A stretch of 64,000 nt of DNA from Dyadobacter diqingensis (GCF_024220585.1 NZ_JAMXKF010000008.1:291068-355067); one strand, 5' to 3'; shown: positions 17,281 through 26,503, counted from the stretch's first letter. Made by a program: numbers and translations. Notes: a model not told the origin generated them from the letters alone.

Positions 17281-19605
17281 TTACGATTTTGTAATCGTTT
17301 CTTCCATATTATAAAGCGTGTTAATCACCCGCATGAGCGCTGCCGCTTCATTCTGATTTACCTTTAATTCATGCGGATGTTCGCCCACATTTAAAATTTT
17401 GTGCGCCTGGTTTTTGCTTTTTTCTATGATAGCAAATTCATCTTTATAATATTCAGTAAGCAGCTTGACTTCCTTATCCGACGGTTTCCGGCACACAATT
17501 CTTTGAAATGATTCGATAATTTTTTGCTCGGGAGATAAAGATTTCAAAGACATTTTTTCCGCTAAAACCCTCGAAGCTTCCAAAACCGCAGGATCATTCA
17601 GCATCACTAACGCCTGCAAAGGGGTATTGGTTTTCGAACGTTTTACTTCACAATGATCCCGGTTACTGGCATCAAAAATGATCATCGAAGGAGGTGGAAC
17701 CGTGAGTTTGATAAAAGTGTAAATCCCCCTGCGGTAGAGCGCATCGTCGTGATCCTGATTATATTTGGCCAGCTGGCCCCTTCCCGACGTGGCTGCTTCC
17801 CACAGTCCTTTAGGCTGATAAGGTTTGACACTCGGTCCGCCGATTTTTGAATTAAGTAAACCACTGCTCGACAAAACAATATCGCGGACGGATTCTGCCG
17901 GCAAACGGTATCTCGGCCCTCGTGAAAGGTAAATGTTGTCGGGGTCCTGTTTTTCTTTTTCCTTCGTAAGTTTCGCCGACTGCTTGTAAGTGTTTGAGGT
18001 CACAATCTGCCTGATCAATCGTTTGATATCCCAGCCATGATTCATAAAATCGACTGCAAGCCAATCGAGCAACGCCGGATGTGTCGGCAGTTCTCCCTGC
18101 ATCCCGAAGTCGCCGGTACTTTTCACAATACCCCTGCCGAAAAACTCCTGCCAGATCTGGTTTACAAAGACCCTGGCCGTCAACGGATTTTGTTTGCTGG
18201 TGGTCCAGCTGGCTAATCCCAGTCGGTTTTGAGGAATTTTTGTCGTGTCAAATTTCATAACGGACGGCAGTCCGGAGGCTGATACCACCTTTCCAGGTGC
18301 GTCATAAACACCCCGGTTCAGGATATGTGTTGGGCGCAGAGTATCGCGCTCACCCATTACGGAAACCATCAAACGGTTGGTATCCGGACTATTTATAAAA
18401 GTCAGAATGCTCTTTGCCTCCGCATCCGAAATGGTCATGATCGGATTTTTTGCCGGTTTCGACTGCGACACGTCGCCTTCATAACCGACCTCCTTGGTGT
18501 TGTTGAAAAACGCGAACAAACGATAATAATCTTCCTGAGAAATCGGGTCATACTTATGGTCGTGGCACTGCGCGCATTCCACCGAAAGACCCAGAATGCC
18601 CATCCCATACGTTTTCGTTTTGTCAATATTATATTCAATCCGGTATTCTTCCGGAATCACCCCACCTTCCTCGGTATACTTATGGTTTCTGAAAAATGCA
18701 GTAGCCAGAATTTGCTCTTTGTTGGCATTTGGCAGCATATCGCCGGCAATTTGCCAGGTCAGGAATTTATCGTAGGGCAAATTTTTATTGAAAGCACTGA
18801 TCACCCAGTCACGCCAGGGCCATTGCGTACGGATTTCATCATCCTGATATCCATAAGAATCCGCATAACGCGCGACGTCGAGCCAGTGAAGCGCCATTTT
18901 TTCTCCATATGTTTTCTGGCGAAGCAATTCGTCGACTATTTTTCCATAGGCATCAGCACTGTTATCAGCCGCAAATTTGTTCTGAAGTTCAATCGAAGGC
19001 GGTAAACCTGTCAGGTCCAGTGAAGCCCTTTTCAGCAGGTTATTTTTATCCGCCTCTTCATTCGGTTTGATACCCAGACTTTCCATTTTATCCAAAACGA
19101 AATAATCAATCTCGTTTTTGGGCCAGTCTTCCTGGTTGACCTCCGGTATTTTGGGCAACACGGGCGTCGTAAATGCCCAGTGTTTTTCATACTTTGCACC
19201 TTGTTCAATCCATTTTTTTACCAGGCCGATCTCTGACTCGTTCAACAGACCCAAATGAGATTCTGGTGTTGGCATCTGGATTTCGGGATCGAGCGATGTG
19301 ATCCTTTTATACAACTCCGATTGTTCGGGTTTTCCGGGGAAAATAGCGACGGCACCCTTACCGTCCTTCAATTTGGCGTATGCACTTTCAGCCATATCAA
19401 GCCGCAAACCGGCTTCCCGTTTGTTAGCATCCGGCCCGTGACAGGCAAAACATTTGTCAGATAAAATCGGGCGGATGTGGAAATTATAACTGACAACTTC
19501 CTCCGAAGACTTTTTTGTGGCACTACCATTCTTTTGAAAACAGGAAATCACCCCCATTACAATCGTGAGAACTGTTCCGCCCAAAAAGAAGAGTCGCTTC
19601 TTCAT
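17281..19605 (-). CDS. DUF1549/DUF1553 cytochrome c lipoprotein
   Basis: A 774-residue protein, first gene of the minus-strand module. A lipoprotein signal ends at GVISC (C22). A planctomycete-type cytochrome c domain follows, with CFACH (C52, C55, H56) and GPDANKREAGLRLD, the family signature. Then come DUF1549 (HWAFTTPVLPKIPEV to about residue 380, including LHWLDVARYADSYGYQDDE and ECAQCHDHKYDPISQEDYY, which contributes a second CxxCH) and DUF1553 (TARVFVNQIWQEFFGRGIV onward, with GRGQLAKYNQD and KRSKTNTPLQALVMLNDP). So two CxxCH sites are visible. Expected on the outer face of a membrane. A good -33/-7 promoter lies upstream. The catalytic role is unknown. Confidence 0.88.
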   Translation of the reverse strand: MKKRLFFLGGTVLTIVMGVISCFQKNGSATKKSSEEVVSYNFHIRPILSDKCFACHGPDANKREAGLRLDMAESAYAKLKDGKGAVAIFPGKPEQSELYKRITSLDPEIQMPTPESHLGLLNESEIGLVKKWIEQGAKYEKHWAFTTPVLPKIPEVNQEDWPKNEIDYFVLDKMESLGIKPNEEADKNNLLKRASLDLTGLPPSIELQNKFAADNSADAYGKIVDELLRQKTYGEKMALHWLDVARYADSYGYQDDEIRTQWPWRDWVISAFNKNLPYDKFLTWQIAGDMLPNANKEQILATAFFRNHKYTEEGGVIPEEYRIEYNIDKTKTYGMGILGLSVECAQCHDHKYDPISQEDYYRLFAFFNNTKEVGYEGDVSQSKPAKNPIMTISDAEAKSILTFINSPDTNRLMVSVMGERDTLRPTHILNRGVYDAPGKVVSASGLPSVMKFDTTKIPQNRLGLASWTTSKQNPLTARVFVNQIWQEFFGRGIVKSTGDFGMQGELPTHPALLDWLAVDFMNHGWDIKRLIRQIVTSNTYKQSAKLTKEKEKQDPDNIYLSRGPRYRLPAESVRDIVLSSSGLLNSKIGGPSVKPYQPKGLWEAATSGRGQLAKYNQDHDDALYRRGIYTFIKLTVPPPSMIIFDASNRDHCEVKRSKTNTPLQALVMLNDPAVLEASRVLAEKMSLKSLSPEQKIIESFQRIVCRKPSDKEVKLLTEYYKDEFAIIEKSKNQAHKILNVGEHPHELKVNQNEAAALMRVINTLYNMEETITKS

Positions 19606-19713
19606 TTATTTATTACGTTATTGGTATAAAATTCGGTCAGGGTATACTACCAGATAAAATAGAGCAGGATATAATTATACTCTAAATATTTCAAGTTATT
19701 TTAATAAAACATT

Positions 19714-19746
19714 CAAATATACTGATTATGTATGGACATTTGCAAA
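19714..19746 (-). promoter_or_regulatory. Promoter of the DUF1553-DUF1501-DUF2231 module
   Basis: On the minus strand a TTTG (19746-19743) is followed after 21 bp by TATATTTG (19721-19714), which matches the Bacteroidota -33/-7 pattern and spacing. It would give a leader of about 100 nt to the start at 19605. The remaining 281-bp divergent gap is very AT-rich and holds no other clear signal. Confidence 0.6.
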
Positions 19747-19886
19747 ATAAATGTTTTTTTAATAATACATAATATAAATTTTAATAGATAACCACTTGGC
19801 AGAATATAATATTAAAACATACTATTAATCAAAAGAATAAAACAAAATCGTTTGTAATCAAGACTGAACAATAAACTTTTCATTTT

Positions 19887-20798
19887 ATGCCCGCTTCAAT
19901 TCAAAATACAGCGAAATTAGATATCGTTTTGAACGGCTTAATGCGCCGCTACAAAGAGCGTGTCCCGGATGTAAAAAAAATCCTGGATGCGATGGTTTCC
20001 GAGGGAATAATTAAGACGCAAGAAGATGTCGAAAACGATCATATTGCATTCCGGACTATGGGCGTGCCTCAGCTCGGGATTTCCTCTTTCGAAAAAATAT
20101 TTCTTCCCTATGGTTATGAAAAACGGGATCATTACTTTTTTGAAGGGAAAAAACTGGATGCCTGGTGGTATAGCCCGGCGAGAGAACGAGATCCTCGTAT
20201 TTTCGTCAGTGAGCTTCGCGTAGGAGATCTTTCGGAGGAAAGTCAGCGCATCATTAAAAGTTATACCGACGAAGTTGTCGGTGATCCTGTGGATAACCTG
20301 GATTTGAACGATGCAGATGCTGTGGATCAGTTTTTACACACACCGCTTTGGCGAACACCCACGCTGAGTGACTACCTGACTTTGCTAAAAGAAAGCGAAT
20401 ACGCTGCCTGGGTTATCTACAACCGATATTATCTTAACCACTTTACGATCAGTGTGCATAATTTGCCAAAAGGTTATGATACCGTCGCCGACTTCAATGT
20501 GTTCCTTGAAAAACACGGGATAATGCTGAATACGTCCGGCGGAAAAATCAAGACAAGTCCGGATGGCGGTTTGATACAAAGCGCAACGGTGGCAGAAATG
20601 ATCGACGCCGAATTTGTCGGTGGCGAAACATACAGGATATCCGGCTCCTATGTTGAATTTGCGGAGCGAAGGGTTTTACAACAATTTTCAGGTTTATCGT
20701 CACCCGAAATTTCAAGAAAACACCGTCGCGACGGATTTGAGGCTGCCAATGCCGACAAGATTTTTGAGAGCACTTACACGACACAAACGGGAAAGTAA
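19887..20798 (+). CDS. DUF1338 protein (2-oxoadipate dioxygenase/decarboxylase family)
   Basis: A 303-residue member of DUF1338. The characterised relative HglS (YdcJ) is an Fe(II) enzyme that turns 2-oxoadipate into D-2-hydroxyglutarate in lysine breakdown. The first metal-type histidine is in VENDHIAFRTMG (H52); RYYLNHFTISVHNL supplies further histidines, and GSYVEFAERR gives the distal glutamate. It is shorter than HglS (roughly 460 residues), as is usual for the Bacteroidota branch, so the same reaction should not be assumed. The gene stands alone, divergent from the cytochrome module. Confidence 0.85.
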   Translation: MPASIQNTAKLDIVLNGLMRRYKERVPDVKKILDAMVSEGIIKTQEDVENDHIAFRTMGVPQLGISSFEKIFLPYGYEKRDHYFFEGKKLDAWWYSPARERDPRIFVSELRVGDLSEESQRIIKSYTDEVVGDPVDNLDLNDADAVDQFLHTPLWRTPTLSDYLTLLKESEYAAWVIYNRYYLNHFTISVHNLPKGYDTVADFNVFLEKHGIMLNTSGGKIKTSPDGGLIQSATVAEMIDAEFVGGETYRISGSYVEFAERRVLQQFSGLSSPEISRKHRRDGFEAANADKIFESTYTTQTGK

Positions 20799-20900
20799 AG
20801 GGGAATTTTATTCAAAGTTGTGGTACGGCGATTTTGGTCATTGCTAATCAGATCAAAATTCATAAATTAGTTGTTACTAAGGCAGATAAAAAATGAAATC

Positions 20901-21074
20901 ATGGTTGTAGTCATAAAAAAAGACGCCCCGCCTTCTGCAATTCAGGATGCGATGAAGGCTATTGCGGAGGAGAGATCTACCCGAAAAGGGTTTGATGCCA
21001 AAAAATATGCGGGGAAGCTAAAACGAGGCTTAGATGGCTTAACTTATCAAAAAGAGTTAAGAGATGAATGGTGA
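20901..21074 (+). CDS. Antitoxin of a VapBC-type pair
   Basis: A 57-residue basic and helical protein (AIQDAMKAIAEERSTR, then DAKKYAGKLKRGLDG), whose size and position fit the antitoxin of a PIN-toxin pair. Its last 11 bases overlap the PIN gene, a common coupling in toxin-antitoxin operons. The start is set at ATG 20901 (MVVVIKKD); the longer frame opens at a TTG 30 bp upstream. The middle resembles short C-terminal toxin-binding segments rather than a full DNA-binding fold, so whether it represses its own promoter is open. Confidence 0.72.
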   Translation: MVVVIKKDAPPSAIQDAMKAIAEERSTRKGFDAKKYAGKLKRGLDGLTYQKELRDEW

Positions 21075-21435
21075 AAAAATTCTTGCTGATACCAATGTAT
21101 TTATAAACCTTGCCGAAGGGAAAGAAGGGATTGAACCGCATTTACAGGGCAAAGAGATATTTGTTTCAGCCATTACCGAGATTGAATTACTGGGGTATTA
21201 CCAAATTACTGAAGCTGAAAAAAACTATTTCAAACTACTTTTAAATGATTGCTCGATCTTGGAGCTAACTGACGCTATAAAGCAACGTGCTATCGATCTA
21301 AAACAAAAGCATCGGATAAAATTGCCTGACGCTATTATTGCGGCTACCGCGCAGTTTTTGAAAGTTGGATTTGTAACTTTTGATAAAGGATTTTCAAATA
21401 TCCCCAATCTCGATTTGATTCTTCTTGAATTTTAG
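21064..21435 (+). CDS. PIN-domain ribonuclease toxin (VapC-like)
   Basis: A 123-residue PIN-domain protein, the likely RNA-cutting toxin of a VapBC pair. The four acidic positions of the Mg site are present: D9 (ILADTNVFINL), E39 (SAITEIELLGY), D89 (IKLPDAIIAATA) and D107 (FVTFDKGF). Its ATG lies inside the antitoxin gene (11-bp overlap). VapC toxins usually cut tRNA or rRNA; the target here is unknown. Nothing suggests inactivation. It lies between the DUF1338 gene and a convergent hydrolase gene, so it may be a small acquired insert. Confidence 0.85.
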   Translation: MNGEKILADTNVFINLAEGKEGIEPHLQGKEIFVSAITEIELLGYYQITEAEKNYFKLLLNDCSILELTDAIKQRAIDLKQKHRIKLPDAIIAATAQFLKVGFVTFDKGFSNIPNLDLILLEF

Positions 21436-21448
21436 GGGCGCTTTACAA

Positions 21449-23398
21449 TCACTCATTCACCAAAAAATAAACCACCCGGCAAGCATTCCCGATACTTTTT
21501 TCGTTTTTATCCTGGACAGCAGTCAAACGCAAAGTATGCTTACCTGATGAAAGCTCATCCGACAGCATCAGATACCAGGGTAAATGAAGCTGGTTGCTCC
21601 ATGGTGTGAATAAGTCGAGACTTTTTGCTTTTTTACCATCAATAGAATAAGAAATTTTCCCTGCGTCAGGCCCGGAAATAATAGCGATCCCGACTGCACG
21701 TCCTTTAAATTCAAATTCAAACGAACCATTCGCACTTTCACTGACTAACATCGGGACATTGACAAAACCCGGTCTTGTAGAAACTTTATCAATCGGTTTC
21801 CAGTCCGGATCAATTTTGAAACCATTCAGTTTCCGCGCTTCTGAAACCTGATGATAACTTGCCTTTTCATAAGAAAACTTGTCAATAGCGGGCGGTAATT
21901 TTATCATTCCGGCAGCATTGTTATCCGGCGTCCGTTTTAACAATTCCTTGATCGTTTGAAAATAGACCTCCTGTCCGTAGGGAGAAGGGTGTAAATCCTT
22001 AAAATCATATTTCCAGGAAAATTCTCCTGCCTGAATCCGATCATAGACTTCCCTGGCAAGATTGATATAAGCCGCTCCGTAATATTTGGCTATTCGCTGG
22101 TGTACAGCCACTTCCAGCGGCTCTTTTCCATTGTCATAATCCGTGTTTTTGGTTGGTTCGGCAAATGCCATCAGTACAACATTTGCTTTTGCATTTTTAG
22201 CGTACATCTGGCGAATTATTCCTTCAAGCCCCTTTATCTGAGCCTGTTCGCTGAAACCATTACCGCGGTCATTCACTGCAGACTCAAGAAAAAGAAGATC
22301 AGGCGTGTCTTTATCCAACACGTCGCGCTGAAAACGGAAGGCGTGTGGTGTGCTGCCAAGCGACGGAATTCCTGCCGTTATAAACGTAAACTCCGTTTCA
22401 GGAAAATGTTCCTGAAGGTATTGTGCTGTTTTGTTCCTCCATCCGGGATTATGCGTGATTGACCCTCCAAGAAAAGCTACCGTGCCTTTTTTTGTAGTGC
22501 TGAACTTCTCATAAGCATTACTCAGGCCGCGGTTCAGTTCGATATAGGGCGTATGAGGCAGCGGTTTCAGTACGGGAACGCTGTTATCGTAAATAAAATC
22601 TGCGAACTTTTCAGGATGTTCGATTGGGAAATGATGCCCTTCCAAAGCTTGTTCACCGCGTGTCATGGGATAAACGGTTGCCGGCCCTCCAAGTTTCAAA
22701 TAGTTTTGAACCAGAATGTCCGAATTTTCTGTCGGTGGTACAATTTTATCTTTCAGCCCGATCACGTGCAAAATGGGCACTTTAAATGATGCCAGACCAG
22801 CCAGATCATTCAGGGGGATATCTTCAAATGTTTTCGATGTTTCTTCGGTAAGGTGGTTAAGTTCGAGCCAGCTTGTCCAGTCTTTGGGAGAGCCTTGTCC
22901 GGTACCTTTCCCTCCCGGCCAGCTTTTCGGATCACAAACCGGCGCTTCCGCGTAAATGCAGCTAACCTTATCCGGGTTACGTTTGGCCCATCCGTATACA
23001 TACAAACCGCCGCGACTGACGCCTTCCAGTGCAACCTTCGGAGCGAATTGTTTTTCCTTCACCAGATAATCATAAAATGAATCCCAAATCTGCATTGCTT
23101 TGGGGTGTGCGAAAAGATCATTCGTATTTACATAGGCGACATGGAAACCACGACTTAATAAAATACTATCCATTTCAGTGTGCCAGGTTGGAAAATGCGC
23201 ACGCCAAACCCAGGGATTGCCAGCTAGCGCCTGTTTCGGTTTTACATACCAGGCTTTTGTATTTTGAAATGAAAACTCGACTTTATCAAATCCTTTCCAA
23301 TTCGTTGTTTGCTCACTCGTTTGCGCTATCAGTTGGTTAAAAGAACTTATCGCAATGAACAAGAAAAGGGCGCGGAGGTAATACTTTATGTCTTTCAT
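21449..23398 (-). CDS. Secreted alpha/beta-hydrolase + SGNH hydrolase fusion
   Basis: A 649-residue exported protein with two hydrolase domains. Residues 1-25 are a signal peptide. The first domain (about 30-280) is an alpha/beta-hydrolase with nucleophile elbow GVSRGG (S128), acid in HVIGLKDKIVPP and a candidate catalytic His in ALEGHHFPIEHP. The second (about 305-490) is an SGNH/GDSL esterase: VAFLGGSITHNPGW (S313), the oxyanion Gly in TAGIPSLGST, SAVNDRG (N376), and DLHPSPYG (D468/H470). The last 150 residues look like a beta-rich carbohydrate-binding or jelly-roll part. Two esterases on one chain suggest deacylation of a complex acylated plant polysaccharide; this is inference. No polysaccharide-utilisation genes are adjacent. 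Confidence 0.82.
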   Translation of the reverse strand: MKDIKYYLRALFLFIAISSFNQLIAQTSEQTTNWKGFDKVEFSFQNTKAWYVKPKQALAGNPWVWRAHFPTWHTEMDSILLSRGFHVAYVNTNDLFAHPKAMQIWDSFYDYLVKEKQFAPKVALEGVSRGGLYVYGWAKRNPDKVSCIYAEAPVCDPKSWPGGKGTGQGSPKDWTSWLELNHLTEETSKTFEDIPLNDLAGLASFKVPILHVIGLKDKIVPPTENSDILVQNYLKLGGPATVYPMTRGEQALEGHHFPIEHPEKFADFIYDNSVPVLKPLPHTPYIELNRGLSNAYEKFSTTKKGTVAFLGGSITHNPGWRNKTAQYLQEHFPETEFTFITAGIPSLGSTPHAFRFQRDVLDKDTPDLLFLESAVNDRGNGFSEQAQIKGLEGIIRQMYAKNAKANVVLMAFAEPTKNTDYDNGKEPLEVAVHQRIAKYYGAAYINLAREVYDRIQAGEFSWKYDFKDLHPSPYGQEVYFQTIKELLKRTPDNNAAGMIKLPPAIDKFSYEKASYHQVSEARKLNGFKIDPDWKPIDKVSTRPGFVNVPMLVSESANGSFEFEFKGRAVGIAIISGPDAGKISYSIDGKKAKSLDLFTPWSNQLHLPWYLMLSDELSSGKHTLRLTAVQDKNEKSIGNACRVVYFLVNE

Positions 23399-23543
23399 AC
23401 TGATACAAAGACCGGAATCGCTTTTCTCTAACTGATGTGTAACTGGTAAATTTATTTTTTCGGACCGCTGATCCTAAGGGAGCGCTAAACGCTATTGGTA
23501 CGATATTTTATCCATTTGATTATCAAACAATAACTTGAGACTT

Positions 23544-23828
23544 ATGGATAAGATTGAAAAGTTTAAATCAATGGAAAAAATTCTTCGTGAGATCGAGGAT
23601 TTAAAAAACAGTGAAACGGCCGTAATCAAGAAAATAGGCCAGGTTGAGACTGAAAATATGAATGTGAACGTGCAGGATCTCGACAAATCTTTAAATCAGA
23701 TTTACGATGGCGCTTATAAAAACCTGGAAAATATCGAAGCCCTGCATATTTCTTTTGTAGACAAAGTTTCCGATTTTAAGGAAAAAAATAACATCACGGA
23801 TGATATGCTGCTCGAAATAAGGGGCTAA
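23544..23828 (+). CDS. Small coiled-coil hypothetical protein
   Basis: A 94-residue acidic/basic helical protein with heptad-like spacing (MEKILREIEDLKNSETAVIKK, split here as the first helix, and LDKSLNQIYDGAYKNLENIEAL as the second). No signal peptide or membrane segment. The ATG at 23544 is preferred to the TTG at 23535. No family recognised. It stands alone between a divergent hydrolase gene and a shared terminator. Codon pattern looks coding on this strand. Confidence 0.6.
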   Translation: MDKIEKFKSMEKILREIEDLKNSETAVIKKIGQVETENMNVNVQDLDKSLNQIYDGAYKNLENIEALHISFVDKVSDFKEKNNITDDMLLEIRG

Positions 23829-23857
23829 CTAAAACAAAATGTATTGAGCTTAAGTCA

Positions 23858-23892
23858 AAAAGAAGTCAACCTTTTAAAGGTTGACTTCTTTT
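23858..23892. terminator. Bidirectional terminator between small ORF and nrdJ
   Basis: Perfect 17-bp arms (AAAAGAAGTCAACCTTT / AAAGGTTGACTTCTTTT) with a one-base centre, between convergent genes. The GAAGTCAA/TTGACTTC arms also occur in the terminator at 10135-10167. Confidence 0.88.
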
Positions 23893-23913
23893 ATTTTAAA
23901 GTGAAATTTCTGA

Positions 23914-26463
23914 TCATCCGCACTTTGAAGAACCACAGTCCTTACATGTCAGACATCCTTCCTGATAAAGCAGATTGGTAGAATTACAGTTCTGGCATTT
24001 TTGTTTTTTAACTTCGGTGCCATCCGGGACATAACGTTTCAGCGCACGCGCCACACCATTTTTCCAGGTATTGATGGATTCATCCAGTTGTAAACTGCTG
24101 ATCAGGTCGACTACTTTTTCAATCGGCATACCGTGACGTAATGTACTGGAAAGCAATTTTGCATAATTCCAGTATTCCGGATTGAATTTGTGTGATAACC
24201 CTTCGATGGTTGTTTTGTAGCCACGTGTGTTTTTATACTGGAAATCGTAACGCGAGCTTCCATCAGCTTCACGATTTTTGATGATCAAACCTTCGTTAAC
24301 CCATCTTGGAATCAGAATCCCGTCTTCATCATCGGCAAAACCTGTGAAAATTTCATAAGGTCTGTTGTCGATCAAACCGATAAAGGCGATCCATTTGTCT
24401 TTTTTATTCTGGAAACGAACAATTTCGGCGTCCAAAGTCTGTGGGCGGATCGTTGGGAAAGGGGTGTTATTGATTTTATCTTCCTCTTTCTTCTCTTCAT
24501 TGGAAATTAAAACCCCCGAACGTGAGCCGTCCCGGTAAACGGTAACTCCCTTACATCCCGCTTTCCAGGCTTCCAGATAACATTCACCAACCAATTCTTC
24601 CGTTACATCATTCGGCATGTTAATAGTCACACTGATCGAGTGATCAACCCATTGCTGGATAGCGCCCTGCATTTTTACCTTTTTCAGGTAATCTACATCA
24701 TTGGAAGTGGCTTTGTAATACGGCGATTGTTTTACCAGATCATCCAGCTCTTTCTGTGCATAGTTTTTGGTCAGGTCGTGGCCGTTTATCTCCATCCATT
24801 GTTTGAAACGATGGTGGAAAACCACATATTCTTCCCACGAATCGCCTACTTCATCCACAAAATCCACACGCGCGTCCTGATCGTTCGGATTTACCTTTCT
24901 TCTTCTTTTGTAAACCGGCATAAATACCGGCTCAATACCCGAGCTTGTCTGCGACATCAAGCTGGTTGTGCCTGTGGGTGCGATGGTCAATAACGCAATA
25001 TTTCTGCGCCCATGTTCCAGCATTTCATAATAAAGCTGGGCATCTGCTTCCTTCAAACGAAGCATAAACGGGTTGTTTTTTTCTCTGTCGGCATCAAAAA
25101 TGGTGAATGCGCCGCGTTCTTTCGCTGTATTCACAGAGGCGCGGTAAGCAGCCAATGCAATTGTTTTGTGAATTTCAACGGAAAATTCGGAGCCTTCGTC
25201 GCTTCCGTAACGCAAGCCAAGTGCAGCAAGCATATCCCCTTCGGCGGTGATGCCAATACCCGTTCTTCTGCCCTCTCTTGCTTTGGTCTGGATATTCAGC
25301 CAGAGATTTTTTTCTGTACGTTTGATTTCATCACCTTCCGGGTCTTCGTCGATTTTTTCAAGAATGGCATCAATTTTTTCCAGTTCCAGGTCGATGATAT
25401 CGTCCATCATACGCTGAGCAGCGTTGATATGTTTTTTGAAAAGATCCCAGTTAAATACAGCTTTGTCTGTAAACGGATTTTCTACATAAGAGAATAAATT
25501 GATTGCCAGCAAACGACAGGAATCATAAGGACATAACGGGATTTCACCACAAGGATTGGTCGAGACCGTTTTGTAACCCAGGTCGGCATAACAATCCGGC
25601 AAAGATTCTCTGATAATGGTATCCCAAAACAAAATCCCCGGCTCGGCTGATTGCCACGCGTTATGAACAATTTTTTTCCACAAAGCCGTCGGGTCAATCT
25701 CTTTTGAATACAGAGGCGTTTTGCTGTCGATCGGGTATTGCTGGGTATAAGGCTGATGCGCTTCAACGGCGCGCATGAAAGCGTCGTCAATCCGAACGGA
25801 AACATTGGCGCCGGTTACTTTGCCCTGTTCCATTTTTGCATCAATGAAATCTTCCGAATCCGGATGTTTGATCGCCACGGATAACATCAGGGCGCCCCGT
25901 CTCCCATCCTGCGCCACTTCGCGCGTCGAGTTGGAGAAACGCTCCATGAAAGGCACAATTCCCGTTGACGTCAGCGCGGAATTCTTAACCGGCGAGCCTT
26001 TCGGACGAATGTGCGACAGATCGTGTCCAACGCCCCCGCGTCTTTTCATCAGTTGAACCTGTTCCTGATCAATTTTCATGATCCCGCCGTATGAGTCAGA
26101 ATCACCATTATTTCCGATCACAAAACAGTTGGACAAAGACGCGATCTGGTATGGGTTGCCAATGCCTGTCATCGGACTTCCCTGCGGAATGATATATTTG
26201 AAATCCCTGATCAGATCAAAAACCTCATCCTCGCTCATCGGGTTTGGATATTGTTTCTCAATTCGGGCAATTTCGCTGGCGATACGTCGGTGCATATCAT
26301 TGGGTGTAGCTTCGAAAATAGCTCCGTAAGAATCTTTCAGCGCATATTTGTTCACCCAAACGCGGGCTGCAAGGTCGTCTCCTTTGAAATATTCGAGAGA
26401 TTGCTGATAAGCTTCATCTGAGGTGTAGGTCGTCTGATTTTCAGATGGATTTGCAACTTTCAT
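23914..26463 (-). CDS. nrdJ: Adenosylcobalamin-dependent (class II) ribonucleotide reductase
   Basis: An 849-residue class II ribonucleotide reductase that makes deoxyribonucleotides using an adenosylcobalamin radical, active with or without oxygen. Landmarks are the redox Cys in ASLSNCFVIG (C113), the active-site NPCGEIPL (N303, C305, E307) and APTGTTSLMSQTSSGIEP. The C-terminus holds a zinc-ribbon-like CQNC...CLTCKDCGSSKCG tail, which also supplies cysteines for re-reduction. Start at ATG 26463 (MKVANPSENQ) is preferred; a TTG 36 bp upstream would lie at the transcription start set by the -7 box at 26504-26511. No NrdB/NrdD genes are here. No cobalamin riboswitch is visible upstream, so dependence on B12 is not mirrored by an obvious RNA control. 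Confidence 0.95.
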   Translation of the reverse strand: MKVANPSENQTTYTSDEAYQQSLEYFKGDDLAARVWVNKYALKDSYGAIFEATPNDMHRRIASEIARIEKQYPNPMSEDEVFDLIRDFKYIIPQGSPMTGIGNPYQIASLSNCFVIGNNGDSDSYGGIMKIDQEQVQLMKRRGGVGHDLSHIRPKGSPVKNSALTSTGIVPFMERFSNSTREVAQDGRRGALMLSVAIKHPDSEDFIDAKMEQGKVTGANVSVRIDDAFMRAVEAHQPYTQQYPIDSKTPLYSKEIDPTALWKKIVHNAWQSAEPGILFWDTIIRESLPDCYADLGYKTVSTNPCGEIPLCPYDSCRLLAINLFSYVENPFTDKAVFNWDLFKKHINAAQRMMDDIIDLELEKIDAILEKIDEDPEGDEIKRTEKNLWLNIQTKAREGRRTGIGITAEGDMLAALGLRYGSDEGSEFSVEIHKTIALAAYRASVNTAKERGAFTIFDADREKNNPFMLRLKEADAQLYYEMLEHGRRNIALLTIAPTGTTSLMSQTSSGIEPVFMPVYKRRRKVNPNDQDARVDFVDEVGDSWEEYVVFHHRFKQWMEINGHDLTKNYAQKELDDLVKQSPYYKATSNDVDYLKKVKMQGAIQQWVDHSISVTINMPNDVTEELVGECYLEAWKAGCKGVTVYRDGSRSGVLISNEEKKEEDKINNTPFPTIRPQTLDAEIVRFQNKKDKWIAFIGLIDNRPYEIFTGFADDEDGILIPRWVNEGLIIKNREADGSSRYDFQYKNTRGYKTTIEGLSHKFNPEYWNYAKLLSSTLRHGMPIEKVVDLISSLQLDESINTWKNGVARALKRYVPDGTEVKKQKCQNCNSTNLLYQEGCLTCKDCGSSKCG

Positions 26464-26503
26464 GTGATATATTTTTAGCTTTTTTGATGTTGAACGCAAT
26501 CTT

